Shown piece after piece: positions 17,101-30,954 of a stretch of DNA of 64,000 nucleotides. How positions within the stretch are numbered: position 1 is the stretch's first letter; every line of letters starts with the position of its first letter. The notes beneath the pieces are model-generated. The model was not told where the DNA came from. It was given only the letters and a program-made list of their open reading frames with translations, and made no database searches. Position numbers and translations under genes: made by a program. This stretch comes from Motacilla alba alba (Eukaryota; Chordata; Aves; Passeriformes; Motacillidae). The stretch lies in contig NC_052017.1 of the NCBI RefSeq assembly GCF_015832195.1, forward strand, positions 90,360,429 to 90,424,428, written 5' to 3'.

Positions 17101-17184
17101 AATTAATAATTAATAGGAATTAATTATTAATTGCAAATTAATATTGCAATTTCAATATTAATTTCAATTAATATTGAAATTGCA
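17101..17184. repeat. Two adjacent AT-rich palindromes
   Basis: The first is a perfect inverted repeat with 14-bp arms (17101-17114 and 17119-17132) around AGGA. The second has 19-bp arms (17145-17163 and 17166-17184) around a 2-nt centre, a nearly perfect 40-bp palindrome. Both consist almost wholly of A and T. They lie about 420 bp downstream of the TM3 exon. In single-stranded DNA or RNA they could form hairpins; in supercoiled DNA, cruciforms. Confidence 0.93.
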
Positions 17185-20100
17185 TAAGTTTACTCTAAGA
17201 CTGGTCAGAATTGTACCACAATATTTGTCTCTGTCATTTTTGGCACAGCACATTTTCTGTAAAGGATTAGGCTCAGTTTAGGAGCAGTGCAGCTCTACAT
17301 GATATTTTTCCCATTAAGCTTCTTTTCATACATGAAGTACTTTTTATGAGATGATTTTATTAAAAAATTGGAAAAACACAGAGTAGAAAACATTTTGCTC
17401 GTAAAAACATTAGGAGAAATGTTCATGAAAGAGAAAAAGAAAATTAATATTTTTGTAGAATGAGCAGAAGTGCCAAGTGCAGTTCCTATGTGCTTCATAA
17501 CAGTTTTATTCTGATAACCAATAAAGAGTTATATATAACCAAATTAGTAGAAGAATGTTCCAAAGTCTTGTCAGATTCCTTTTTTTTTTTAAGTTCTCTG
17601 TTGTTAATTTTTATTTTGTTACCACTACGTTATTTTTCCACAATTTCAATATGTAGGGAGTCTGTCACAATAGGATATATCATTCCCTTAGAAGGAATGG
17701 ACTTTAGATAGACAGGGAGAGAGTTAACTCAGTTTCTAAGAAGATTTATGTCTGAGGTTATTAAGGAATTACATGCTGTGTCTGGAACTGGATCTATTAC
17801 TCTGGCAGCACAACACATCCACTTAGTACTTCCACCTCCTATTCTGTCATGTCAGGTTTGCTCCACTTCATTATCATTCATTGTAAAAAATGATGAGTAA
17901 ATACAAAATATCTTCAAACTAATTAAACTTATAAATAAGTTCTATACCAAAACCAGGATGCCCTGGGTGGAGTGAAATGGAAACCCTCCCCTTTTTGCAC
18001 GTGTGCAAAGAGCCCACTCTAACACATCAGTTTATACTACCAGACTCTTTTATAATTTTTTTCTTCATTTTTTTCAAGGATCTTATAATTCCTATATTAC
18101 AGTTTTTTAACAGAGATGAGCCAGGATTTTACCTTCCCGAGAACTGAAATTTTACATTGCAAATATTTTTTTACCTATTGGTACAAATCTTTTTAAATTA
18201 GTGAAGTTACACAAGACACGACAGTCTAACACATAAAAGCATTTACTTCATGACCTTCATTATCCTCAGAATTTTGTAATTTCTCCAATACATACTATTT
18301 CAGATAGGAGTGAACAGGTACTGCAATGGACTGTCACTGAGTTTTTGCTTCTTTTTTCTTTTAAACATTACAATTTAGGTCTGCAAGTTGCTACTCAATA
18401 TTAAATTGCACTGTCTGTTAATTAAACATAATCCTCAAATTCTTTATTGCCCCTGTTCTTCAAGGGGCTCATCATCAACTGCAAATTGCAATTTATTATG
18501 CATAGCTGTTATTAAAATTATTTAAGATCAGTTAAAAAGATACTGACCAGTATAAGGGAGATAAACTTTCAGACATCTGGATGATGACCAATGAGCTGCT
18601 TTGCTCTGAGTGATACTGGAAACACCAAGGCTATTAGGCTACCTTCCTCAGTATTCTGGAATTAAGTCAATAACACATTTTGTTCCGTAAACTTTAAAGA
18701 ATTCTTTATTTAGATATCTCACTCCAAATCATAAGTATGAATCATGAAGTACAACAGTTTTCTTTATGTAAAACAAATCAACTATCCAGATAAGTGTTTA
18801 CTAGTCGTATATTTTCTGTCTTTGGTTTGCCAGGATAGATGAAAGTGTTCTTAGGAGTCAACTGAAAAACATGGCATTCTGTACTTATGTCTTGCAAGAA
18901 TGACATTTCCATTTTCTGCAGATGGAGTTTACAGCCAAAGTATTTTCTTTCTATAGATGCACAGAAAGTAGAAATTTTTGCAAACAGTGTTTATATTGGC
19001 AAATACACAAAGGTAGTGCCACATGAAAAAATCACAATAATGTTTTCTGAATTAGTTGTGCCATGACAGAGCTGACTGGCATTGCAATCAGAGAAGTACA
19101 ACGTTCCAAAATTATTTAAGTAGTGTGGATCTTATCCATTTGTGATCACTTCAGTTACTACCTGTATATGACAGTAAAATCTGTATGACGTTTAGGCATA
19201 CAACCTTTGCCTGTCATCCTCGATATTTTCATCAGGAAAATATTTGCCAACAGTGAAATTTCTTCACAGGGTCAAAGAATCTCTGTGTGACTGTGGGTAA
19301 TACTGGTTAATGCATTTCTTGATAGTGGGTGTTAAGTAAGGGAGAGAATATGATGAGTAAATCTGTTTATCTTCATCAGATAGGGCAAGCTTCTGTACAT
19401 TTATTGTACACTTTGGTATAAAATGTGGCTTTTTGAAGGGATTAGTGGATATCTGTCTCAGTGTGAGGAAATATACAGAATTTAAATAGTAATAATAATA
19501 CGCTCCATATGAATGTAGTGGAAAGTGAAACTTAGTGAGTTAGAGTATCTTGAATTAGTTGAAGGTTCTCATTAACTGCTGTTTATAAAGCTTTCAAAAG
19601 CCTATTTTATTTTCACCCTTTTATATATCCACTCTAATGTTTCTGGAAATTAATAAACAATACATTTCAGAATATACTCATTCTGTTATAAGACTACTAA
19701 GGACAAATTTTGCAAAATTCCCAGAGCTCTGTCACCATCTTTGATCTTGCTAGGGCTCAAAGGAAGCAAATTAAAAATGCATTAGTTTTAGCTGGAAACA
19801 GAGGGGTGCAAGGGGATCAATTTTTGTCAAATGGAAATGACAAAATCAGTAGGGGGAAATAAATTATTTTTGAGTTTTGAAGAGGTTAGCGGAGATAATG
19901 GAAAGTGAAATAGAATTAGTATTAAAAATAACTGTAACAGTTATAATTGAGGTGCAATTCTGGTTTTCATACATTTCCTTTCTGTTGTTTTGGGCTGCAG
20001 AATGTGTTCTGCTCAGAGAGAGGTGAGGACTGGTTTTTTTGTTTCCCTTAGCAGCAGGAGGGCTGGCAGTGGATAAGAGGAGAGAGAGGAGAATATCAGT

Positions 20101-23100
20101 GGCAGGAGAGCATGTGGTGTCCTGGAGAAGCTTTAGCTAGCTGAACCATTTACAGAGCAAACCCTTCTGGAAAATCTAGAAGGATGAGAATCTATTTTGG
20201 TGGGATCTGCCCTGTTTTGGGTTTTCAGGGGTATTGAAGCACTCCCGCACAGTGACTGCTCCTGCACAACTCCTGAATGCCAAATAAAGCCCATGCACTT
20301 TTGATGAATACCAGAATAGTAAAAAATTCAAAGCAGTGATATTTAAAGCCTCCATAAATGTGATAAATTCTGCCCCTACAAAAACAAGCATTTGGCCATT
20401 TGTAGATGGCTACACTAAAGCATGAAGATGATCAAGGTCACAATGTTGCCTTGTTGCATTTGTTGTATTTGAAAGTAAAATACATCTCAGTTGATGCTGC
20501 CATGACAAGCTTGTCTTACCCATAACAGAGTACACTCTGTCTTTATTTATTTGGACTTAATTCTTCAACTGTGGCATCAGAGAAGGGATGTTTTATCTTC
20601 AGTTTTCACTGAAAATATTATCATTGTACTCAGTTATTACTTACTGCTGTAGATTTCTGGTGGCATATGTCTTTATGTTGACAAAGTTGTTACAAGATAA
20701 ATACAGAATATAATGACAAAAGGGATGTAGAGCAGCCTCTTTTCTTGAGGTTTGTGCTGCTATAGTTTTAACAACATTATTCTACTCCTTCACATAAGCT
20801 TTTCTCTGTATTGGTAATATCAAAGGGAAAGGAAGCTGCAACTAATCACAACAGACAAAAATGACTTATCAGTCTAACCTGACTCAGCTATGCCTGCCTA
20901 TCAGGCTGCCATCTGGCAAACTTATTGTCATCCATTTGGCCTGCTAGGTCCTTGTAAGAGTACTGAAGAGAGCTGAGCTCTTCATGCCTTGCAAAGATGG
21001 GTAGGAGATTGCACAGAATATGTTTTTGACAGTAGGATGGGGAAGGGAGGCTGGCAGTGCAAGAGAACTTCAGGGCCAAGAGACTGGGAGCAGGAAAGAG
21101 ACTGAAGAGGAGAAATCAGGTTTCCTGCCAATTACTTCAAGAGAGAAGCCTGTCCAGATGAAAAAAATATAGGAAAATCTTGGGATTATATACTGGGAGA
21201 AGATATTGAAGAGGGAAACTGAATTTGGATTAAAATCCCCTTGGAAACGAAATTTCAAAGACAGCAAAGGCAGGAAGATATGTAAGAAGTGATCAAGAAA
21301 GCTGAGCATGATGGAATGCTGAGGCTGAGTATGGTATTTAAGTGGCAAACTGGAATTGAAGGACTAGGTCTGGTTTAAAAATAGATTAAGATTGAAATTT
21401 AGAGGCAGAATGGGAGGCCTGTAAAGTAGGGATGTAGTCAAGGAAAGGAAAGCAGGAATGAGAGTGGAGAAAGAGACAAGAAAAAACTTGAAATTAGGAC
21501 TGGCCAAAATGCTTTCACAAGAAGTTTGGGCAGAGCATAAAATCTGAACACAGGATTTTGGAATTTCACCATTCTTCTTTCTATTACTGTGTATCTATAA
21601 AACCTACAGGCAAAATATGTGCCTTGTCTTCCTGTTATGCAGTTGTACAGATCCTGATAGCTTCTAGTGACTCTTCTAGCTTAAGCTGATGAGGTGTGCA
21701 GAGATGTAAAGCCTCCTCTTGCTGATGCGTGCAGCTCTCTCTATAATTGAATCCTCTTTCCATTTTCTTTATGAAGAATGGGCTCATGGAAACGTTAAAA
21801 GTTTTATGTTGTGGCTGAAAAGTCAATAATTGAAAAACTACAGCTTGCTAGGATCTCTACAATGCACATTTCTTCCCCTGTGTGAATTATTAGGACACCA
21901 GTGAAGCCTTGGCTTCCTACAAAATGCCGCTGTCATGAAACAAACATAGTGAGTCGGCTCTGAGCATGGAATAGGACTGTGCAGTAAAAGAGAGAGTTTT
22001 ATGTTACCATCTTTTCACTTAAACTAGAAAGTATGCATAATGAAAAAGGCAGTATGAGTTCTGAGAAAGGTGGTCTCATGTATAAGACAGTTAAGTGCCA
22101 AATGAAGAAAAATAATTACTTTCCAGAATTATTTGTTACACAGTAGAAATCTCTGTGAGCATATTTTTTTAGAATTTATTCTTCTGTTTCTTTCTTTCTG
22201 AGAAGCAAATCTATTACCTGAGTGAAGCAGGGCAGGAATTCTCAGGCATTTTAGCTCATTGCCTTCACACTCCATTTTTTAACAAATCTGGCCACCCCAC
22301 CTCCATAACTTGTACATTTAATGGTTCAAAAACAGGTGTATAGAAAACTGGGAGGGGTAAGAAACCATCCAGGCTCTTTCTGGGGATCAGGGTACATGGG
22401 CTACTCTGAGCAGTGCCCAGTCCTCATCTCCCAGGTCGGGGTGGACAGCAGCTGGCTATGTCCTCCTGCCCTGCATGGTGCCAGCTGCAGGGAAGCTGCC
22501 AGGACCTGTGATTGCACAGTGTCCCTGGGCAGGGGAAATAGAGGGAAGAAAGCAGCTGGAGGCTACACAGTTATGGGTTCATGTGCTGCTGCCTTTTCTT
22601 CTCAGCTTGTGTTGATTGCTATCCCCATCCCTCACTTGGAAACCTCTGTGAGGCAGTTTATAGAATTAATATAATCTCTTGCTATAAACTTTCCTGTAAG
22701 TTTTTCAAGCCACTTATGGAATTTAGAATTTATTAAAATCTATGTTTTTTCCTCACTAAAATCCTGAAGAGGATTAAAAAAAGTTACCCATTATCTTAGT
22801 CTTTTAAAAATAGATGAAGCAAAGTTCTTCACATTATGTTGACATAGGGTTTAGGTCAGAACCTCATAGGCCACTTCTCATTTCTTCACTTAAATCCTAT
22901 GTAGATATAGTTCTGAATTAGCATAAAGGTAGTTTGTGTTATCTCATCAGTCCTTTCTGTAAATTCTGTTTTATAAAGTATTTTTCCAGGTCAGTTTTCA
23001 GATTGTCAGTGTTTATATTTTTTCCAGGATTTAAAAAAAAAAATCTTGCTAGAGCTTTTTGTGTGTATAACAAGAAGTTACATGATGGATTTCCCCTAGG

Positions 23101-24501
23101 ATACACTTGTATTCTACTAAATATACATGAGAGATCATAAGTCTGGAGAGGAGATGTGTCAAGATCCAAAAATTTGCTTTGGGTAACCATACCAACAGTA
23201 CAACAATCTATTAGGGACCATCTGCTGAAAATGAACCAGCATATGGATACCTAAAGAAATATTCAGTGTTATTGTTTAGTCTTTGAGAGTAAGAAAGAAG
23301 ACAGTTTGAAATTTGCTTATGTTTAGGATTTTCTTTTTCATTATGAATATTTACCACTGGACCAAGTAATCTCTGATACTTACAGGATAGTGTAAATTAT
23401 TCAGGTATGGCTTATGGTTTATTAATAAACAGATACAGTATTTCCTAAAGTGATATCAGTGGAAACGAAATTATTTTGAGTTTTTTCCCCAAATAGCTAC
23501 AACTAAAAATTTTAAGTCCAAAGCTTTAAAAATAGTGTAATCTTAGAATCCAAACTTAGATGTAAAATAAGCATCCTGGTTTTCATAAGAGCTGATCAGC
23601 CAAAAATGCCAACCAAGGAACAACAGGAATCATATTTCAAAAATTTACATTCATATAAATATGGAATGTGGAGCTAAATCTCAAGCTCATGTCACAGAAA
23701 GAAGCTGAGCTAATGAACTGTACATCTAGGAGAAAAATCTGCTTTTGGAGTAATTTAGGTATGGAAATTTCTGCATGGTACAGCTTGATCAGGGTAAACC
23801 TCAGTAGTGACAAAGACAACGAAAACTCTATGTGAAATGTAAGTGCTCATAAATGGTGCTACAACCATAATTTCTATGTATTATGAGACTATTGGATGAC
23901 AGAGAAATAAAGAACATGTTGCTATACAGTATGAGGCAATTTATTCCTGAATAGCTTGAAATTGGATTGTAAATGTAATCAAGCGCATTGATGTTCCCAG
24001 CTATTTGGTAATGATGAAGTATGCTTTCCCAGAGAATTTTTCATTAAGGAAAATATTAAAGTCTAGGTGCTTTAATGTTATATCAAACAAAATCAGAATA
24101 TTTCTTCCTGAACGATCAAATCTTTCATGCACCGTTTTTTTTTTCCCTGAAGGTTTGGGTTCCTTTCAACTCCAAAGATGGGAATTCACACCTCTCATGG
24201 AAAGTCCTTTACATTTGTGGTCCCTGTGTTCTTGAGCTCAACAAGAGCATTTCTCTCAAAGGTGAATTTGACCTGCTGTGTTGGTGGGATATGCAGGTTT
24301 CTCAAGGCAGCACATCTTGCTTTACTTATGGTTGTGAGCAGAAGTTAACACAACGTGGAGGGTTTTTTCTAAGACTCTTCTCCAGAACACCAGCAAGAAT
24401 GATTGGTTCTAATGCTGTCAAGTTGGATTTCTTAGTGCCATTTTTAGACTAACATGTTTCTTATTTTTGTCCTTTCAAAATAGTTTTGTGAAAAATAGTA
24501 A

Positions 24502-24529
24502 TTTTTCAATATAGATTTATATTGAAAAA
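24502..24529. repeat. Inverted repeat, 12-bp arms
   Basis: TTTTTCAATATA (24502-24513) and its exact reverse complement (24518-24529) flank a 4-nt spacer. In RNA this is a simple AU-rich hairpin with a short loop. There is no GC-rich stem or following T-run to suggest a transcription signal, and it is deep in an intron. Confidence 0.85.
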
Positions 24530-25102
24530 CAAATTGTGTGCTCATTATGGGTGGATTAGCAACGTTAGGAAAAAAAAACACCTCTCCAATTCTCTAGTGC
24601 TTTGTATTCATAACTGAGGCTCAGGCTTTCAAAACTGAGGATTTTTATACCTTTTTTTAACCCATCACCTAATCTCTCTCCATCTCTAACCTCAGAAAAG
24701 TTTCTATCTTTTGCTTCCCCTAGGGAGCATCTCCACTAGGATATACCTACTTTTTTTTTATATGAGTTGGAAAAGAGGAAAGGTATCTTCCAATTGATTT
24801 CTTCTCCTGGCAGTAGGGCATAACATCCACATTTGCAGTAGCATGACTGGGAGTGAGTCTGCCCAACGGTGCAATTCTCCTAAACAGGAGTCACCAAAGA
24901 AGACACATTTTAGAAATACATGCTTTAGCAGGCTACTGACTGTAGCTATTTAATTCTCAAAGCCAAGCTTTTTGATCATGTCTAATTGTCCTTTATTGTC
25001 AGGAGAACCATGCACTCCACTATGCTGAAAGGTAGTCACCAAGTTCTTAGACTACAGGTGTCACAGTAGATCCTCACTGGAAACAGGAATGTTGGGGTTT
25101 TG

Positions 25103-25116
25103 TTTTTTTTTTTTTT
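25103..25116 (+). repeat. Poly(T) run, 14 T
   Basis: This is a homopolymer tract inside the intron before the TM4 exon, preceded by GGGGTTTTG. No adjacent retroposon body was recognised. Confidence 0.85.
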
Positions 25117-28100
25117 AATTTATAAGTAGATATAAAAGTCTTCTATCAAATCAGTCAAAATACCTCTAAGAGAATAAAACTTAGCTTTTTACTCCCTGTG
25201 ACTTACTGGTCAAAATCCTTAAAATTACAACGTTAGCATTCACTCATTAAAACTAATGTAATTGCAACTTGAGGCATTACCAATACTAATCATACAATCT
25301 ATTATAGGAAGTACTCATAATAGCTGTTGAAAAAAACATTGTGGAGTTACTGGGAACAATGCATAATGTGTTTTCAATAGTCCTTTTTCCTCATTCCATT
25401 ACACAATAGAAATTAAGACTTTATTATAGTATAGTTCACTAAAATATTAATGGCTTTAATAACTCTAAGATAGAATCTCCCTCAGCCCACATAGGGTAAA
25501 GTTCACCCACCCACCACTGACTTTGCATCCCCAACCTCCTGGCACCATCCCACTTGAGCCAACCCACTTAATGTAGGGGAGCAAGCCAAAGGTGTCCCTG
25601 AGCCAAACTAAGAGAAATGAAAAGTTTATGCAGTGGAGAGAGTATCCTGAAGGCAAGTTCATGAGTGGTTTTATGGTCCCTTTTGCAAGCTCACAGAATT
25701 CGCAGGTTTTTTTCCCTGCAAACTCTATTTTCTTTCTTTCCCCTCCAGTTCAGAGGGGGGGCTCTGATCAGCAGGATTTCTGTATGTATCAGGGAGAAGA
25801 ATATTTGTTTTCAGATTTCTGAGGGCTTTTGTAATTGATGTCAGAGATATTCTTTTAATTGAATAAGGTCTAGGAAGCTTCACAGAGGGATCCTTTAAAG
25901 AGAGTTTCTCTCTACAGATTCCATCCCAGGAGCCTGGGGAAGAGACAACTGAAAAAAAAAAGTTAATTAATAACATTAAGTGTTTATCCAGCTAGTGCCA
26001 GAAGGCAAGGGACTACTCTGTCAGCTAGACTAGACAGGGTTGATCTACATAAGAGAAACCAGAATTTCCTTCTTAAGCAAAAAAGATCCTACATTTTAAA
26101 TGGAAAAGAAAAAAATATATATCTATATATTTATATCAAAACCTATGAATAAATGCAAAAGCACTTCCAGCGTTTCTCTGTTTCTATCAATTCAATTAAA
26201 AACCCAACAAACAAACAAACTGCAAAGATTTAGCTAATATAGCTTTAAGTTTAAAGATATTTTATTCTGACAAATGGAGGTGATCTGGTAATAAGGAAAC
26301 TAACTCTGAAGAAAAGACAGGAGTTAATTAACTCTTCAGTCATGCTGGAAAGCTGTTTGTGGAAATCAGAGTACAAAACTAATGCTTCATCCTGGAGATT
26401 TGTCTTCATATGTAAGACTTTTTCTTCATGGTTTAGAATGGAGTACAGCTTTAAGATCTATGAACATTCTGAACATTTTCAGAATTGGTTTCTAGTAAGA
26501 TAAGAAATCACAGAAAGTTTTCCCTAGCCGTAATTATAAAAAACAAACCTAGTGTTTAGTTACTGTTGATTACCAAATTTCCAGGTAATCCCACAAACTG
26601 GTGGTTGATGTGGTCATCCAGGGCACAATGGATATGCTTTAGAAAGAAAATGAAAAAGCCCCACAAAAGGTTTATGCAATAATAACCAAATGGACAGTTG
26701 AAGTTACCGTGGCAGGTGGTACAGCCTGTGATAGTTCTAGAAAATCCTCAAGAGCTTCCATGAGCAGAAACTTTATCCCAGAGCTTCAGGCAGATTTTAT
26801 ATCTCCTGTGATCAGACAGCAAAGTCTGTGGAGAGTAAGGACTTTGATCTGTCTTCATGGTTGTGAGTTTTCAGAATAATTTTGATTTTCCCGTACAGTG
26901 ATGTTGCTGAGAAGAAAATGGCCTACCAGCTTTTGTTCTGAGTGAATTTGTTTTGAGGACAGATCGCTTCATATCCAGATACATAGTCCAGACTGGTGGC
27001 AATGGCATTTATAACAGTGTGCAGATCTGCCAGGATGAGACAGATTCACCTATCCAATCACAGATGGTACAAAATATGACTCACAGATGCTGCTGTGTGA
27101 GAGCTTGGCTGCAGCAAGGATTCAGGAGCACTTGCATAAATGGATTTTATTAGCTACCATGTATTTCTCCAAAGGCTGATTTACTATTTGCTAGAGGGAA
27201 ATGAAAAGAAAAAAAACGAGAACCTTCCTCTTAAAGAAAAATTACATTTTTGATTGTAAGGAGCCTCCCTAGCTCATTACTTTCTTTTGTCAGACAGAGA
27301 ATTTGTTGGATTTGCAAGATCTGAGTCAAGACTCCTTCAGTGCATCTGGTGATTCCCGAGGAGGGAATGTACTGAGCTTAAAGAGTTCTAGTGGGTGGGA
27401 ATGATGGCTGGGGAGAGGGAAAGCTGGGCTTCCTGCAGGTAGAAGGGGAGAGCAGCAAGCCTTTTAGAAGTGCTGTTAGTGATATACCAGTGGCATTTCT
27501 CAGGACAAATCTCTTTTAGGCCAAGCTGCTAATAACTGGCTGAAGTGAAAAATAATTGAACCTCGGTGTTTTGTTCTGAAAGCTAGCATTCTGGTGGAGA
27601 GTTCTGCTTCTGAGCTGTATTCCAGCAGTGCTTTTGCCAAGGACAGAGCAGTGCTATGATGGGTGTGGGAGACAGCCCCAGGTGCCCTGCATTCAGCCCT
27701 CTTGCCCTGCAGCAGCACCAGCACCAGGGTGTTTTACAGAGCTCACCATGCTGGTGTAGGTCACTTAGGTTATCTTATGGGCTTTCTTTTGCCTGCCTTC
27801 CTCCTGGCTGTCTGGCAGAAGTAAGGGATGAATAATACCTGCTGCCAGTGACAGCTGCTGTTATACAACTCCCCTTCTGTCCAGAAAAGGGCAGAGTAAT
27901 GCAGGAAAAATTACTCCAAGAGGTATCCAAGGAAGAACTCAACTGTTTGCTGTATCTCTACTCTTATCTTTTTCTAATAACTACCTGTCCAAAAAAAGGT
28001 TACCAAACTAAAGTACTGATCTGCAGTAGTGTAAGGTACAAGTGAAAGATGTACAAGAGCAAGGAGAAGTGATGTGATAACATTAGCAATGTGAGCATGA

Positions 28101-30738
28101 ATAGGGAGTTATTTATTTTGATTCTGTGAGTGGATTGTCAGTATTACTGATTTTAATAATATCCTTTCACTCTTTTCCTTCTGGCATTGCTGTACCAGAT
28201 TGATTAATATTACCAGGGGGTGGCAAATCTGAATCCAATGCAACCTTACTTTCAATATGAAGATAGCTCATACAAATATGGAGGACATTGGGCTGCTTAC
28301 CTATCCTAAGTAAAATGTGCACAATTTCCATTTAAAAGATAAGATATTTTAGGGTTTTTTTTCAAGGAACCTTTTTGGCTTAAAAGAGCAGAGGGAGACA
28401 TTTCTGGCAAGATGCTTTCACATAGCTTTTAGTTTGTCAAATGCATAGTATGCAATATTATTATTAAAATGCATATTTTTAGCTGAAGTTAATTGTCTTC
28501 ACCACCTTTGGGGGGCAGGGAGTGAGGAAGGGAGGGACATGTTTCAGAACACTAATTTTGCTGACCCCAGGATAGGTGGGATGAATTGTCTTTTAAAGGC
28601 TTTTGTCCCTGCCCGCTGGCTACTGAGAAAGGCTAGACATGTAATTGCTCAACAGCCAACTTCAGTAAAACAAACTACATCAGTTAAAAAGGAAGACCAC
28701 CTAAAATATGCCAATACAATAAATTCCCTAGCCATTTAAGAGGAAGGAAAATAATTTTGAGTTAAGGTGTCAACATTTCATCTAAATACAAATTCTCTAT
28801 GGACTTGACTCCCCATTGTTTTTTCTTCCATGTCTCCACTCATACTAGGAGCAGTACTAGGTATGTTTCACTCAAGGCCAGTTTACAGGCATTACAAAAG
28901 AGATTAAAAAACACATGGGCTTTTTAAACAAAGGTTAACCTGTTCCTTTTCAGCTCTGATTGCCACTTGATAAACACCAAAAGGTCAGACATAGTTCTGT
29001 TTTCCCAAAGAAGACAAGGGACCAAGCTGTGTCTGAGAATCTTTGCTTAATACCTGCTTTCATTTTAGCTTTATGAAGAAACACATTTCAACAGTCTTCC
29101 TCCCCCTGCACAGCTCACCAAGGCACCTTTTCCTTGCAAAATCCTCCTTGCCAAATCATCCAGTAGCAAGACATATCACCATGAAAGCTGCAGCCTCCCC
29201 TTTCACCTGCTCTCTCCAGACATGCCTGTGCTGTCTCAGAATTCTGAGATGGTGTGCTGCTTCCTTGCTGCCACAAGCCTGTGGAAAGCATCACTTTCCA
29301 TTGCTTTATGGCAGTGGTAGCTACATGGATTTACATAACTGGTCCCAGGAAATGAAAACATTGTATCGAGTCCTTTAGCTCATTCTGATTTCTAGCCTTT
29401 ATTTTACTCTTAGTTTATTCCAAATTATCTATAAAATAAACCAGCAGATTAACAAAAAGTGGTGCGCAATGTTGCCCATCTTTCAAAATAGAAAAGATAT
29501 AACACCAAGCAATATGAAAACCAGACTTTCTAAAGTTCTTTATACATTATTTCAAATTTTTGTCATTTTCATCATTTCCTTCAGCTTGATAAGAATGTAA
29601 TGCAAATACAATTTATTCTACGCAGGAATACTAACCTTGCCTCTATTAAGATTAGCTGACACTTCTGGCTTTTTAATGCATTTTTGAAATCCTAATAATT
29701 TCATCAAATTGAACTGAAATAATCACAACTTTCTTAAGCTTCTCAGGCTTAATATTTTTGAATATTTCATTTGGATTAAGTCAACTGTTTCCCAGAATGG
29801 AAACTTGGAAAAAAAAAGATGTGTATTTGTCCATGTTAAAGCAATTTAGCAATAACTTCTGATTATTGGACGAGTGTTCTTAATAATAGAGGTAGATATT
29901 AATTAAGAAAACATGACCATGGACTCAAGAACACTGAAATAAAAATTAATTTAAGCCTGATATTTCAACACGATTATAACTTTTCAACTGAAATAATGCA
30001 GTTGCAGTGTATTTTTTCTGTGTGTACAACAATAGAAATTACATAGTGATTGCATGCAGTTATAAAATACTCCAATACATGGTTTGGATTTTTATTTTTA
30101 TCAGCAACTCTTGTTTTTCATTTTTGAACCTAAACCCCAAGCAATATTAAAAGCATGTTTTACCCTAGATGTGCATTAAAGCCTCTGACCTTTGTAATAT
30201 GGAAAAAATACATCATTCCTTCCTGCTCCCTGGGTAACAGAGGCAAATATTAAACACAAAAAAACTCCAAAATAAACTTTTGATAGCTTCTGCATTTTCC
30301 ACATCCAAGAAAGTTATGAAAGAGTGAGCACTATATCTTAGTGAAAACTACCTCAATGCCTTCTACTCTAAAAGGCCGATGAACATTTTTTCCACATTTG
30401 CATGTATAAACACAGTAGTGGCTCCCTAGAATATATTTTTCTCATTTTCCAGGAGTTAATAGTAAACCTGGATTTCAATATAAAAGTTTGAGAGTCTTCC
30501 CAAAGTCTTTTTAGAAGTGGGAAAGCACTTCAGATACTTCTAATAACCATGAAATTAACTAAAATAACTTGTCTTGCTTTCATCTTTCTATATTTCTTTT
30601 CTTTGTTCATTGTTAAAACCTTTACTATTAGCAACCTGTGTATTTCTCCCTATATAGGAACAAAGCTGTATAGGGTCTATCTGTGGCTCATGGGAATCTC
30701 CCTACTTCTTTTTTCTTTTTTTTTTTTTGTCTCTCCAG

Positions 30739-30861
30739 ATCATTAAAGACCAGAAGCTACTGGGGATAGTTGGAGGGATGCTACTGATTGATCTTTGCAT
30801 CCTGATTTGCTGGCAGGTTGTGGATCCTTTGAGGAGGACAGTGGAAAAGTATAACATGGAG
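30739..30861 (+). CDS. GABBR2: GABBR2 exon: end of intracellular loop 2, TM4 and start of extracellular loop 2
   Basis: The exon is 123 nt, 41 codons, phase 0 at both ends. It encodes [20 protein letters not shown], then [20 protein letters not shown], then E. The hydrophobic core [19 protein letters not shown] is TM4, and [10 protein letters not shown] begins extracellular loop 2. Compared with human GABBR2 as I remember it, there are three conservative differences: V599G, A617V and S629N. The acceptor is TCTCCAG at 30732-30738 after a T-rich tract. The donor is GAG|GTACGT at 30861/30862. The next exon should continue with the rest of loop 2, including the disulfide Cys partner, but it is not recognisable in the remaining 33 kb. 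Read-through of the donor stays open for 23 codons, and an AATAAA follows shortly after. Confidence 0.97.
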
Positions 30862-30948
30862 GTACGTCCTCAAGCCCAAGTAATACTAATGGCTGCATAT
30901 CAGTATCTACAGCTTTTCATAAGATTAAGCTAAAGACGTATTAGGTAA

Positions 30949-30954
30949 AATAAA
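30949..30954 (+). promoter_or_regulatory. Candidate intronic polyadenylation signal AATAAA after the TM4 exon
   Basis: A canonical AATAAA lies 88 nt after the TM4 exon donor and 16 nt after the in-frame stop that ends donor read-through (TAA at 30931-30933). A G/T-rich stretch follows at about 30966-30990. This arrangement would permit a truncated transcript, but AATAAA is common in AT-rich introns and no usage is shown. Confidence 0.25.

Noticed and set aside
22321..22674. 117-codon open frame on + in the TM3-TM4 intron
   Set aside because: Its Cys/Gly-rich look is due to local GC content. There is no splice signal pair joining it in frame to GABBR2 and no known family match that I recognise.
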